64,000 nt of DNA from Xylogone sp. PMI_703 (GCA_021399445.1 JAJTUQ010000002.1:1550001-1614000); one strand, 5' to 3'. Counted from the first letter of the stretch, positions 10,953-24,537 are shown. Numbers and translations: made by a program. Notes: generated by a model not told the origin, from the sequence alone.

Positions 10953-13900
10953 ATGTCAACCAATCAACCTAACTCTGATTCCACATCAAACGATACCCTT
11001 GTGCCGGATGACCAGCTTGCACACATACCAAAGACTTCAGCAGCCACACAGCCGTCCAATGCCCTGAAGGCGACAGATTCAGGTGCGCTGCATCAAATGG
11101 CTACCCTGGAAACAGCAATCCAAGATAAGTTCGAGAAGGGTGGAGTTGATGCAAGGACCAAGATATCCAATCTCCTGAAAGACAAAGAGCGAGAATGGAC
11201 GGCCGTTGTAGCGCGGAAAGGCCCGTTGCGCCTTCTAGATCTCCCTATGGATGTCCTCAAGGAGATCGTAAAAGAGGTAATCTCTTCACCCCGGTGATAT
11301 TATACTCTACTCATCACATATATTCCAGGTCACGCATACCAACGATTTAACCGCACTTGCTCTAACTCATTCCGCCCTACACAACCTCGCAATCCCCCAT
11401 ATATACTCCCGCTTCGATATTGTCTGGCCTGACGCGCATGCCACGGCTGATCCACGAACAGGCGTAGATGCGCTTACATACGGACTCGCTACGCTATGCA
11501 TGGGCGAGGTGTTCACAGACTATTCCAATCATGTCTCTTTCAACTGCACGAACTGCGGCGCATCCAACGTTGCTGAATGCGGACATGTTCCAAAATTAGA
11601 TCCCAATGGAGGCCGGCGGCGGCTTGGAAATTCATATCCCCAGTACACAAGGAAGTTCTCTCTTGGTAATGGACCTGCGGATTGGGTACAAGAATACCTT
11701 ATAACAAAAGAAAGTGGCAAGATGCTCGGAACTCTCGTTGCAATTGCCGTGGCTAAAATGATCAATCTGGAAACTTTCGTCTGGGATATGCCAACAGGTG
11801 TTCTGAGAGACGTGTGGCTGGCCTTGTCATCTCTACAGAGCAAATCCCCGAACAACGAATGCAGATTAGAACGCGTATGGGTACGCTGGCATGACAACTC
11901 GGAGACCACTAATCTACCACCGCCGCAAAACCCGAACCCCACTCCTAGTTCTATGGCACAGGTGACTGCTGGTAGTACGTTTACCTCGATTGGATGGACC
12001 ACTCCCGCTTCGATAGCGACAGATCCTCACCTCGCTCACAATACCGTTGTCAGCTATGCGAATAGTCGTATTGAATACCCCTCTCTTAGCGTTCTGCCCC
12101 CACTCAAAAGCCTATCCGTGTTAGATATAGACGAGGTAGACTACTTAGATGAGATGAGCATCTTGATCGCTAAATCCAAAGAACGACTGCGGGAATTGCG
12201 TGTTGGTATATCAAGCAAAGCTATTTACCGTGATTTTGCTATAGCGTGGGATGGCCCAGAATTGCAGCAAGTCGATCGAGAAGCAAAATGGCCGGGTGCA
12301 AGTAGAATCGGTCAGAGAAGACTAGGAGGCGTTCTAGGAGTTCTTGTGGGTCGGATATTCGATATTCGGAAGAAACCAAAGTCCCGGACTGAGAGAAAAG
12401 ATGAATTGCGTTCTGTTTCCTCGTCTGCTTCCGTTGCGGCAGGTTCTCACTCCGGTAATCCCAGCACAGATATCATAGTGCCAGTCTTTCCCGAGATTGA
12501 TGTAGCGGAATCGTCACCAGAGTCCCAAATCCCAAGTGTTGCTGAGGGGAATATACTGCATCACCTTTCTAATCCAGCCCCCTTAGATGATGGCTTAGGT
12601 CCTCAAGGCCTAGTTCCCGACAATGTAACTTCAATATCACCGTCACCCTCTTTAGTTACATTTAATATTCCTAATCTTGGGGAAGGCGTGCCTAGCCTTA
12701 CAAGCAATGTTCACAATGTTTTAACTCCATCTGAATCTGCGAATTTGCTACCAGATGTTGATAATCAGTCATCGATTGCTCAATCTAATATTGTGGAAGA
12801 CGCAACCAGTGCTATTGTCACTGAAACCCCTACAGGATCATCCTTGAGACGCTCCCAGTCTCATGGACAAAGGCAGTCGCATTTTTCCGAGAACACATCT
12901 TCCAATCAAGAAAGGCTCGAGGGAAAACTGAGACTTCATACACTTGAATTGGAGCGAGTTACGTTGTCAATAGTTGTCCTGCAGAAGGCCTTTGACTGGT
13001 CTGTGCTTACAAGTCTGACAATCCTCGATTGTCCTCAGCATGAGAGACTCTGGAGCATGCTACGACGTCATTTCGCCCCTACGCCGATTGGAGGGCACCC
13101 TACGGCGAAACAAGGACCTGCTACACAGATGCAATATCACCTTAATTTGCAAAAGGTACACGCAAATGAGGCTTCTCCTTCACTTATCGCATTCCTAAAG
13201 GAAACGCTCGCTCCTAATACTCTCGAAATCCTGTTTCTTCAAGATAGGAAGTCCAGCAGCTCAAGTAGCGTCACAATTGTAAGTTCACGTTCCTAGCCGA
13301 AATATCCTGTAATAAAAATCTAATTACGTATCCACAGGATGCTATCTACCGAGGACCTTTGAAGAGACATCGAGCAAGTATCAAGAAATTGCTGCTGGAT
13401 AGCTCGGAGCGAACGCCCCGTGGGCCAGCGAATGCAGCGTCTGAAAACAGACGCTGGAGATTATGGATGCCAAATAGAGATGTTCTTAATTTCATCACTA
13501 GTGGAAGAATGAGTAGTCTCAGAGAATTAAGTATTGCAATAGACTACAAGGATTGGGTAAGCGCTCTCCCTTGAAGATAGTTTAGCGAGGCCCCATATTA
13601 ACGCATCTTCAGCATCACTTCCTCCAGCGTCTCCCGCAAATTCCACACCTACGCTCACTTAATATTCCATTTGTTGCGGATCATGTAACTCCAATTTATG
13701 ACCCCCGAGAACTTGCATTACAAGTTGTGGATGTTATTGTCCTACGTCCTGAAGTGGAGCTTTGCTACATGGGCATCTCTCACAAATGTTTCGAGATATT
13801 AGAAAATCGACCCAACGATGAGACTCAAGGTTCAGGAGACTCACACTCTGCAGCCCTCAACGGCGCGGGTCCTGATGACGAAGATGAAGACGAAGATGAT

Positions 13901-14143
13901 GACGGGACGGATGAAGATGACGAAGACGACGAAGAGGAAGAGGAGGAAGAAGATAACGGAACGGCTATTGCTCCTATCGATCCAGATGAAACAGAATCGG
14001 AGCTCTCAGATCACGATGACTCAGACACAGATTCGTTTCTCGGCTCTGAAGATGGCCGATCGAGGATACGTCTCCGACTGAGAGAGATTCTCTTCTATGA
14101 CGATAAGGTTGCTATCTTCAAAGCTCGACATGGGAAACTTTGA
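10953..14143 (+). CDS. F-box-like protein with acidic C-terminal region
   Basis: Predicted 1007 aa. Exons: 10953-11276, 11329-13278, 13338-13556, 13613-14143; all introns are GT-AG (52, 59, 56 nt) and the phases close. Around residues 92-140 the segment LLDLPMDVLKEIVKEV...THSALHNLAIPHIYSRF is a typical F-box, spanning the first splice junction, so the likely role is substrate adaptor of an SCF ubiquitin ligase. A cysteine cluster (CTNCGASNVAECGH) follows within about 60 residues and could bind zinc. The middle part is Ser/Pro-rich and probably disordered; leucine-rich, LRR-like segments flank it. The last exon holds a run of Asp/Glu (about 13880-13960) and a second acidic Ser stretch before the conserved end KARHGKL. 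F-box assignment is by motif; the substrate is unknown. Confidence 0.82.
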
Positions 14144-17100
14144 GGCTCAAACAGCCAGAGAGTCTAGTCTGGTAATTTAGCGGCTTTTTACCCTTTGCTT
14201 GACACACACAGGCGCGGAGTTTATTGAGTACAATTGGGAAATCACATCGAAAGCATACCCCGACTTTATTTATTTTTTCAGGCACACAAGAAGGAAACTT
14301 GGATTTGCGGGAGTTTATTTTACAGGAAAGCACACACATTCGAAATTCCCAAAGGGAAAAACAGGCAGGAGGAGGACCGGGGGGCGGAGGAAGAGGAATG
14401 GGGAGGGAGGTGCCAAAAAAGTACATACAAACTCTGATGGTAGGGGGAGGGGGCTAAGGACACCAATTAGCATAACATGTATTTTTATGAAATCAGTGTG
14501 ATTTGGCGGGCGTGTGTGCTTTGGTCTGATAATCCTGGGGGGCGTTTGAGTTTCTTGAGGATAATCGGGCATCGATCGATCAAACTTTGAACAGTTAAGG
14601 TTCTATAGGCCGAAATATGGTATTGTTTGTTCTTTTCCTGTTACCATTTTTTGGATCACCGGTCTTTTTTTGTGTGTGAGAGATTGAAAACCTGTAAAAG
14701 TGCTGTAGAAAGTGAGGCTGTAGGAAGAAAATGCCGCAGAAAGCTAGAACATCTTGGATCACCTCCAGAGAGAGGGTCGATAAACGCACACCCTATCTTC
14801 TCCCCTATTATTCTCCCTGGATGAACCAGCATAGCAAAGTATGCCTACCAGCCATCTTCTCTCCAAGGGACACGGCACGATACCCTCCCCGTGGGGGGTA
14901 TGGGAAACCTTGGGAGATTAACAGGTTTTCTAGAAACCCAGCTTCTGCCTCGCCTGTGTCTTTTGCCCCTTATCTACGGGATGTAGTAATGACTCAGGTC
15001 GTACGAGAGATGCACGTTTTTCATGGCGCTGAGGATGATCACAGATCACCGTCAAATTCAGCCCTGGCTGAGTGGACGAGACCACAGATCCTTGTAATGG
15101 AAGAGTTCTGGAAGATCAGGGCGATGCACTCCAGAGAGCTAGCTAGTACTGTAACGGCTCTTCCGAGGGGCATCGTGATGATCGGGAAACGGGACAGCTG
15201 GCGGTGGGCAAATCGGGAGAAAGGGGGTGCAGAAGCCGTGGTGTCGCATTTTACATTACTTTGTGGCTTTAGTGCAGGTTTGGTGTGTGAGCGATATAGT
15301 TGCAGGTCCGGGAGGTGTCGTAGTACAACGCAACTTTGCAGATTGCTGTAGTAGGATACATTGCGCGCTGCTGAAACAAGCCATGGCTGACAGCTGGTGT
15401 CTATCTTTGCTTTTTGGACAAGCTGAGGGCCATTTTCTCCTGAACGGTGCGCCATGGGACTATCATGTCCAAATGTTTCCTGGTGGAAGTGCAGATGAGT
15501 TGATGCACTTGGATCAAAGTGGAAGCTGTGAGGATGTGATGGCTGATTTATTGCCTGCAGACTGCAGGGCGTTCCGCGCTAGAATGTTCTTCGGGCGTTC
15601 TGTGGTCGTTCCACGCATGTTCTACGGGCGTTCCATGGGCTGGTCCGTCCATCCGTACGTAAGACTTGCCCTTACTCAAGAAACTGGATGAGGGATTTGG
15701 CAGGTGCATCGATGCGTGCTTTTTGTTGGCCTGGAGCTTTCTGATGCTGAGGTGAGTTGTTTATTGTTTCACGCACGAAAATAGCATCGATGCGCTCGAT
15801 TGGAGATGGGCAATGGCCCCATAGGTGAAACCTCGCCGCATTTCAACCCCCGCTCAGCACTTAGAACCCAGGTTGTACAGTACCTACCTTCGGCATTGCT
15901 ACGATAATGAGGCTTTCGAGGCTTCTAAGGCCGCCGTTTCCCCTCCGATTTCGTTTCTTTTTCTTCAACTTCTCCTTAGGGCTTGGTTAACCCTTGCCAA
16001 AGCCGCACTACAGATGGGCCAGCAAGACACTGGTCAGATTTTCGAGCTCCGATTCGTCTTCAATTGCTTTGACCCCTTACTCTGACATATTCTCAGAAGC
16101 TCCATTCCCAGGTCGGAATTGGGCGAGTCCCGAGCCTCGCTGTTGGCGTCCTCAAGATGAAAAAAGTACCGGTAAGCATGTGTTAATTCTCGTTGCACGC
16201 TTTGGCGGACCGAACAAACAGCAGAGATGGCACTAACCCCAATGCAGTTCGAGCTGGGAGGGAAGAACGCTCCCCTGTGACTCGCTTGCTTTTGCGTGTT
16301 AAGCACAAGAGCCGTTGTCCGTTTTTACGAGCAGGCGAGAGTGCGATACGGTATCGAACCCCGCTGCGCGGCTGCAAAGACCCAGATGTAGGTGCGCCAG
16401 GGTGTCTTGGGGGGTTGGGGTCGATCTCCGACCCAGCCTGTGTGCCAGGCACCGAGATTCTTCACAGAATCAGTGGTCAACGACGAGAAAAGTTGGGGAC
16501 AGGAGACAAAATTAGTGAGCAGAGAGTCGGTCAGCCATGCTTTCTGGTCTGTCTCAATACGAGAAACAGCTTGGAATGCGAAACAATCCCCGACGGCCAC
16601 TGGTAGGGAAATTTGGAAATTCCGGATTTCTGGACTGCTCAAGATGCCCATTGCTTTGGTGCCGCGAGGGATCAGGATGGTGATGACCACTATGATGAGC
16701 ATGTTCGATGCGGGACATCTCCCCTAAACCTGACCACGGGTAGATCCCTGGCGAGTCGGCCTGGGGTGACCGTAATATCTCCATAGGATCTTGGTATCTG
16801 TACTGTGCAGTAGCTGCTCCTCTGGGACGGTGCTGATGGGCCTGTACATCCTGGGTGTTCTGAGGGAGAGCGCAAGGAGAAGGCTTAGCTCGCACTTCAT
16901 CAGTGGCTACATCGGGCCCAAGCACGTATTTAGCAGCTTCACCTATCTGGGGTTGGTGGGTGCCGGTCCAGTGCCTGAAGCTGGCACAGCAGCAGCTCAT
17001 GACACATAGAACAGAGCTTGCACGAGTGTGTCCATAATTAATTGTCGAGGGAGCGAGATCCAGCAGCAGTAGTAGCAGCAGCATCTGCACCGAGGAACTG

Positions 17101-18860
17101 CACGGTGGAGCCATTCTTTACAGCAGACCGCATTGCATCTGGCTGCGCAGTCCGATATACAGCCGTCAGTCACGCCGCGCCCATGGTGCCTGGTTTGGGC
17201 CATCCTCAGTGCCTCATTCAGCGCGCGACATGAATCCTAGATGGGTAATGCTGCTCAGTGCTCACGGCCGATCTTGAATCTGGTGGTTGAACGATGGCGA
17301 GTGAGCCGGCAGCAGTTGACGCCGGCAAGGCTCACTCGCACAGCGCGCAAGACGGCGGAAACTCCAACAGGGCCAGTGCTTGGTTGCTGGCGAGGGCTTT
17401 TACGCACAGAGCAGAGGCCAGCAAGAGCGTAGGGGGCAAGCTCATTGGGCGGCTTGTCGCGCGATTGCCCCAAGTACCGTACCGCAGCCGTCCTGATCCC
17501 GTGCTGGCAGACTGGGGAGCTTCAGGTAGGGATGGGATGATAAGCAGCATCACCATCTGCTATAACCATCACCATCACCTGTCGCACGGCGGCGTATGCT
17601 GCAACCGCTGGGCCGTCTGTGGCGGAGAAGCGGGAGCAGCAGCATCAGGAACGGCGCAATTATTGTGCATGCTGGGTTGTTACAGTGTAGTTGTAGTGTA
17701 TACTGTAGAGAGAGAAAGGGTTTGGCAGAGGAGAGACAGAGACAGAGAGGGAAAGAAGCCCTTGCCTGTGCAGGTGCGGCCCTGTCGTCCAGTTGTTGCT
17801 CGTCCCTTGCCCATACGTACAGGAACGGAATAGGGTAATACTGTAAGTTCATGGACTTCTGGATTGTACTGGACTCTCTTGTCCTATCCTGTCTTATCCT
17901 GTATTTAGAGTGAGTGTATGTGTATGGGTATTGCAGTTTTACCACAGTGTTATTGCAGCACTGTACCGGTACGGGCACTGCGCTTCTTGAAGGGGAGATA
18001 CACTACGGCAGGTCGTGGCTTGCTTCTGCGCTCATCCACTAAGCAGGACCAGGGGTGCGATCCTTCGACCTGTTCGCCAAGCAGCACACCCTCGCTGGCA
18101 AACTGCAGGCTTGTACACGCCGGCCCTCTACTGCGGCAACCCCCCCTTCCCTTCCCACCTTTCCACCCCCCTTTCCCCTTCCATTTCCTCCCCAGCACAG
18201 GAATTACCACTACGGTACAGCACAGTATGCTGTAAGAGTTGCTTCTGGCTCCCTGCTCCCTGCTCCCTTCCCCCCTCCAACCACACCCCCCAAAGAGTCA
18301 AGCCCCCCTTATCACCCCCAATGGGCTTGTGGCTGCTCCAAACAATGCCCGCCCTTGATCGGCTCAGCAGCTTCTCCTCCACGGCTGCTGCTGCTGCAAG
18401 GTCGAGTGCTGTTCGGCCGATGAAGGTCAGGTCTGCTGCATCTGCTCTCTGGCTCTGGCTCTGCTTGCTGCTGCTAGCTGGCTAGCCTTAATAGCCTTGC
18501 AGAGCCCCCCAGCCCTGGACCTCGATTGAGGCGGAGGGCTTCATCTTTAATGCTTCTTGAATCCCTCATGCTCACCAAAATAGCTTCTTCTTTCTCCATC
18601 ATTCTCCACTTCTGCACTGCTGTGTTGCACCTCACCACTGCCACCATACAACAATTGCCGACCCTGCTTTGTGTCAAGTCCCTTGCGTCAGTCCGTCAGA
18701 GAAGCATTGGATTATAATAGTCCGCCAGCTCGCTCGCCGCACCGTTGGTATACTATTTCAAGATCGTGCTACCGAGTTTCTTACTATCTTTACTTCCCCG
18801 TAAATCTCTCTAAACGTATGTGCCGCATGCATCCATCTCAGCCTTCTTTGTCCTGCAGTC
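14144..18860. other. 4.7-kb non-coding block
   Basis: No supported gene. The longest open frames (14731-15351 and 16193-16606 on plus, 16554-17114 on minus) lack recognisable motifs and are overlapped by equally long frames on the other strand. Visible structure: a G-rich 3' flank at 14361-14456; an imperfect 17-nt direct repeat (15584-15600 and 15617-15633, one mismatch, period 33); CAG/CTG-rich stretches near 17055-17085 and 18355-18480; GTAC-type palindromes near 15880, 17474, 17965 and 18213; and a C-rich tract at 18140-18330. Probably holds a long promoter/5' leader of the zinc-finger gene; a lncRNA is possible. Confidence 0.55.
18140..18330 (+). repeat. Polypyrimidine (C-rich) tract
   Basis: Runs of three to seven C separated by short T or A spacers, densest at 18140-18186 and again at 18260-18320. 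The minus strand therefore carries at least four G-runs with short loops, compatible with a G-quadruplex. It lies about 550-700 bp upstream of the zinc-finger gene start. Confidence 0.6.
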
Positions 18861-20401
18861 ATGGAGCCTTTTTATATAGACGAAGGCGCTGGAGGCTCAC
18901 GGCAGTCCAGGTCACGAACAAACAGCCATATATCCGCCGCCGCCAGCCAATTTCAAGACCTTCATCTTCAATCCACCACCACTGGCGCTTCTCTCTCCCT
19001 CGAGCAGCCAACTTCGCTCGCACCCAGTGGTATATCTACCGCCGCCACGCCCTCTTCCTCCTACAACAACTTTCTGGATCCAGATCCTCCTCCACCAGAA
19101 ACCTCTCCCACCGAGTCCACTACCTACATCACCTCACCCGCTCCCCAATCCTTCTCACCCTTCCCGCTCCTCGCCCAACCTGACTTCGACGCAGACTGGT
19201 CTTTCCTCTCTGCTTCAGACGACCAGCCCATCGGCACGCCATTGCTCCGACTTGACTCGGCTCCAGCAAACTTTGACCTCTCTCCCGCTGATCAGACCGA
19301 ATCCACCCAAGCCAACATGAGGTAAGCAGTGCAGCGCCGACTCGCCGTGTGCGCGCGCCGAACATGGTTCCTGATATAGCTATTCTAGTACTCTCGGAAT
19401 TCAGAACTATGATGCTCGCTTTGACTTGAGCACTCGCCAGTCATACACGTGGCCACGTAAGGAATCTTGTCTCTCAGTATACCGTATGGCGGTCGCATTG
19501 ACACAACAATAGAATTCGAGATCAACAATCAATATATTCCTCAAGAACTGACGCCTGGTGTCGCCAATGGCTCATTGGCCCCCATTGATGATCCGCGACT
19601 CATACCCATCTATGCGCGATCACTTTCCTCCAGTCCACCACGTGGCACGCTCACTCCAGAGCAGAGAGAGCTAAAGCGCCAGCGGGACCACGCACGGAGA
19701 GACTCCAAGTCTCGTCTGCGAAGAGATAGATCTCCCAGTCATCCTTACGCTATTTCTAATAACACTACTCCTGACCTCGTCCCTAAAACTCTTCCCGAGT
19801 TTTCCAATGGACTTGTTCCCCCGCCAATCATTTCTCCATCTCCTATCTTGTCTCAAACTTCTCCAACTCCTACTTCCGCCTATGTAGGTGGATATTCACC
19901 TCAATTGCCCGGCACGGGCCCCGGGGACATGTATGGTCCTGTTTACGCAGTGTAGGTTTGCTCTTGGATTAGTATACCATGCAATATTCTAACATCAAAA
20001 TCAGACCGTCTAATGACTTCATCCCCACCTATTCAATTCCATATACGAGCGCCGGGCCTGACCAGACGCTCCAGACCTATGCGCCTCGCCCCCACTCCCT
20101 ATCTTCTACGTCAGATCCACCTCCTAGCGTTTACCAGAACAACACTGTTCCATTGACAACATCTCCAGAACCTAACGACCATGTACGAGTAGTCCATAGC
20201 CGCCCAAAGCCACAGTGCTGGGAGCATGGCTGCAATGGCCGTCAGTTTTCTACTTTTAGCAATCTCCTGCGCCACCAACGTGAGAAATCCGGGGTGGCAG
20301 CCAAATCAACCTGCCCGAACTGCGGTGCTGAGTTTACGAGGACTACAGCACGGAACGGCCACATGGCCCATGATAAATGCAAGCAGCGCCGAAACTCATA
20401 G
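18861..20401 (+). CDS. C2H2-like zinc-finger protein, putative transcription factor
   Basis: Predicted 447 aa. Exons: 18861-19321, 19389-19456, 19513-19930, 20005-20401, with introns of 67, 56 and 74 nt. The 68-nt second exon restores the frame only if both flanking introns are removed; skipping it to an acceptor at 19477 also keeps the frame, so the peptide between residues 154 and 190 has two possible versions. The N-terminal 350 residues are Ser/Pro/Thr-rich, with a basic stretch (RELKRQRDHARRDSKSRLRR). The C-terminus has two zinc-finger-like units: CWEHGC...LLRHQRE, and CPNCGAEFTR...HMAHDKC. Only the second shows a clear C-x2-C plus His/His/Cys pattern. Nuclear DNA binding is inferred from the fingers; targets are unknown. 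Confidence 0.83.
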
Positions 20402-23400
20402 ACGATGGAATTACTTCAGCATTATTTTTGGAATGTTCATATACAGGATTTTACACACATACACATTCGTTTCGGGATGTACTACTATCTCGGTGGAAAT
20501 ATTGGAGTCGGAATAATATAGACCAATGGGGAAAAAATGGGGGAATCCCAGCGTTTACGGAAAGAGTGGTTTTTGGTTTAATTGGTGTTTTTTTCTGGTT
20601 GCGGCCAATTGTACAGAGTTTTTTTGTTTTTCACTTGTTTTTCACGATCTGATGACGGTCTCACGAATCAACACAAGCCTATACCCCCTGTTTAGCATTA
20701 TCATATATACAGATCTAAAAAAAGATTCACTATAACTCAATTGGTCCCTATGCTATGGACAGCGAAACAGTGATAAGCCATGGATGCCTAGCCAACGAGA
20801 CAGAACATAATATTCGCACAGCGAACTGAAACGTAAAACCGGTGAAACGGGCAGTGCTAGGCGTTGCGGGAAGTCCAAAGCCAGATTCGCTGCAATGTGA
20901 CCTCATCAAAGCCCTTAGCCCAGCTTGCAGGCACGAGAGCTAGAGCTGTGGCATAAAATTGGTCACAATCACCTACCACAGCCTCGCAAAGCAATATAAC
21001 TAGGAGACCTTTTCTGCTTCACCACACCTTTTCGGCTCTCCAGGCCCTTAGTTGGATGGGATGTCGTCTCAAAACGTGCCGGGATCGATAGATGATTGGT
21101 TCTGCAGGCGGAAACAACGGATTAAGCATCTCTGCACGCACACAGCCTCGATTTTTTAAAAATAGAAGCGCGCACCGAAAGCACGCCAAGGCGCTAGTCA
21201 GCGGTGCGGCGGTGGCTCACCGCTTACCTAAACGCGCATTGGGGATGGGTCGTTGCGCTTTGGACCAAACAGCCGAAAAAGCGGGGGGTGGGTGGTGGTA
21301 ACCAGCGAGCCAAACCACCCAGCGGCGATCATGCCAGGGAAGAGAGGGCAGGGATATGCCGTAATCAAGTTCCCAGAAAGCTGTTTTGTCGGAATACCGT
21401 AATCACTGAACAGCAAATCAGCGCCCCTGGAAGCAACAGAGACCTTCAACTTTTTTACGAACATCTTTACGTTCCTGTCTTACATTTTCCCACAAAGGCA
21501 TACTACAAGTTGACCATGTATTGGTTCGGAGCAATCCATCGCGGTATGACAAATAAGTCTAATCTTTGTGCAACGAGATCTAAGCCCAAACCAAGCCAGG
21601 GCCCCCGATGCCACTAATTAGTGTCGTTGGCTCTTCTCTTTCAAGATACATACCGCGCGTAACCTAAGGCAGATTCGCATACTAGGGGAATCGCTGGATA
21701 AAGAAGAGAGAAAACCTAGCACTGCCCAGCCGAAAATAAACCACGACTCTTACAGGTACTGTACTTACAAGGGCTCAAAATCTCACGCGCGCGACGGGCC
21801 CAATTGCCGGACCTTTTACAGTACCGTAAGCAGCTTCTGTCCGTGCAAGCTTGGGACTTAAGTGCTGTAAGCTAATCCAAGCTCGCTCCCCGCTGCACCT
21901 CTAAAGTTACCCGTTTTGCGGTACGGGTTTCATGGGATGGGATGGTGTGTTTCGTCTTTGAGTTTACTTTTCGGCGAGGGTTAGTCTGTTCAAGCTCAAC
22001 AGCAACTTTACGAACTTAGGGAGAATTAGTTTTCTCTGTCTTTCGCAAAAGGTAGAGCACGGTTACAGTTACCTGTAACTTATTACATGCCATGCCAGTT
22101 TGTGCGATAATCGAATGATCTGCCCGCTGACATGCATTTATTACTGTGCTTCTCGCTGTAACTATGTACAGTAAGAAAAGAACAACACCTTGAAAAAGAG
22201 GCACCCACAAGTGAAGACTACAAATTCCAATACAAGTAAAGTAATACTTACCCCGGTGCTGCCGGCGCCATTGATTAGGAAACCATCCGAACGATCTCTA
22301 TCCTCCTTTGAGCACAACTGTCTTTCTCTGATACTTTTTTTGGAATCTACCCCTACCTACCCGAGCTACCACACCCCCCCCACCTCCGAAATAAAGAATG
22401 CAGCTGTAGCTGTCAGAGTAGCACAAACGCACTTTATTTCCCGCTGCTGTGCAGAAACACCAATGCAGCCGCCGTAAGTGTGTGCGTGCCAGACATGTAC
22501 AACTAATGTAGCTGCCTGGGGCTTGGCCGCGCCCCTCGTCTCGTGGTATGGTACCGCCGTACGGTTACCGCGCAATTACCAGCGCACCGGGTCTGCTGCT
22601 GCTGCTTGCTTGCTTGCTTTCGTTCCCAGCAAAGATGGATGCAGTAATAGATCCACCCCCTCCCTCTCACTTAGGGCAAGTACATGCAAGTGCTGTGCTG
22701 TGCTTCACCACCCCCGTCACCATTCTCCTCGGGTGTGAAACAAGAAGGGAAAAAGGATACATGGGTACTTTATTGTATGGGAACAACTGCTGTATGCAGC
22801 GTTGGTTGCTGGGTGGTGTACCCAATGTACATGGACATGTAGTTGTAGTTGTACACACCACTCCCCGCAGTTACAAGTTACTCAGCCTCAATTTTCGATA
22901 CTGTAGGAGCTTATTTTTATGGCCGGATGCCTAGACTGGGATACGAGCATTACATACCGCTCAAGCGAGGAGGAAACCATGGTACGGTATCAGTACGGGT
23001 ATCAATTGCCCCTTGCTTATCGCGCTGCATACGGGAAATGTCATCATAGGTGGGAATTATGGCTGTAGCGAATGAGTTTCGAGTCAGTCAAATCAGCATG
23101 TTTGTCAGCCTTGTCCTTTCCCGTTCAGAAGGCTGGCAAATGGCAAGAAAAGGCGAGCTCGGAATGGACCAATAGGGTTGTTGCGGGGGAGAGACGGATC
23201 ACGGGACGGGGTGGTCCGTCTTTTTTGGGTATTTGGGGATGGACTTCCTTCTTCCGTGTCATCCATCCACTGTTTCCACCTCCGTCCTCCGCTTTTGCGT
23301 AGAGAGAGAAAGGGGAAATCTCCTTCATCGTATAGTGGTTTTTGGTTGGTCATTTTTGTTTGGCAAATGTCCATGTTACATTCCTCACCGCGATACGGCC

Positions 23401-24480
23401 GAGAGAATCCTCCTTTGTTGGGCGGTGTTTAGGTGGGTTTGGTTTTGGGTTTTGGAGGTCTAGAACAGTGCCATATAACTCTTAGAGGAAGGAATTGCCA
23501 TGCCTCGTGTCAGATCTTCTCTTTTGCCATGTTTGGATTCTCCGTATTTAATTACGCAAGAGCGTTTTACTGTACGGGTACTGCTGCGGATGTAAAGTGG
23601 GTATCAAATTTTGTGATGAAACAGGTAAGGAGGAAGCCTCTTGACTGGAGATCTCATTTGTCTTAATTTATTTTCTTTTTCTTAATTCTCCATTTACATC
23701 CCTAGCTCCCGTTTTGAAATGATCAAAGTTTAGATCCGGCGTTACAGTTCTTGTTGAATTGCTACCTTATCTCACTGCTGCGATCCTTCCGCCGCGTCAT
23801 CTTAACCTTGTCACGCTATGGATCATTAGTGTCAGGGTCATAACTAACTGACGATTTCTTTATGTGCCGAGTAGGAATACATGAGTAATACGTTAGTATC
23901 GTGGTAATGCACGAAATTGTGTGCTTATGGAGGCACTTCTAGCTAGAGCAAAGGAGCTTGATTCCTTCCGGGGAACATTCCGACAAATTGAAGTAAGATT
24001 TCTATCCTTGCTTGCAAATGTTTCAGCTGAAGTTCCTGTTCCTCCTGAAAAATGTGTTTGTTAATTGAAGATCACAGTTGTTCCAATAACGCCCATGATG
24101 ATCCGGAGCGGTCCAGTTCAAGGATAGATGCAATCCTACAGAGTGATTTCAAATACTATGAATGGTTATGGAATCCATGCACAAAAACCATCAGAATATC
24201 TCGGCGATCCAACGGTGAAATAAACCGGTCCATTTCCCAATGGTGTATATACTATGCATGCAGCATGTAGCTGGAGCATGCTCTGCTATGCGTGTGCGTT
24301 ACTCTTGAGGTGTGGTACATGATAGTAATTTTAGGTACCTTTAGATTATATCATCGTAACTGCAACTTAAATGTTTAAATACGACATCCCTTGTAATTTT
24401 CTATTTTCAATCCCCTATCTGTTTCTCTTATGCCATAGCATCGTGGTTCTCCAATGGGGTCAAGATGGAATTAATGCTGC
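20402..24480. other. 4.1-kb non-coding block
   Basis: No supported gene on either strand. Features seen: GTAC-type palindromes at 21756-21764 and near 21820, 22165, 22550, 22980 and 23570; a TGC/TTGC microsatellite near 22590-22625; an AT-rich section from about 23680 to 24480. The right end is the PCNA promoter. Confidence 0.55.
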
Positions 24481-24537
24481 CTCAAATTTTAGGCAAACGC
24501 ACTTTACGCCAGAACAGAGCTAACCTCTCCGCTGAGA

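Noticed and set aside
14731..15351. 206-codon plus-strand open frame with an ATG
   Set aside because: No recognisable motif, overlapped by an antisense frame of similar quality, and no splice partners that extend it.
16335..16360. Second B-box-like GGTTCGATACC (minus strand)
   Set aside because: T-stem does not pair and no A-box is found at a proper distance.
19457..19477. 21-nt intron in the zinc-finger gene
   Set aside because: Too short to be spliced; the same donor to 19512 gives a normal 56-nt intron and the right frame.
24494..24506. 13-mer CAAACGCACTTTA shared with 22424-22436, and its 11-mer core with 28800-28810
   Set aside because: Tens of exact 13-mer pairs are expected by chance in 64 kb, so sharing alone is not evidence.
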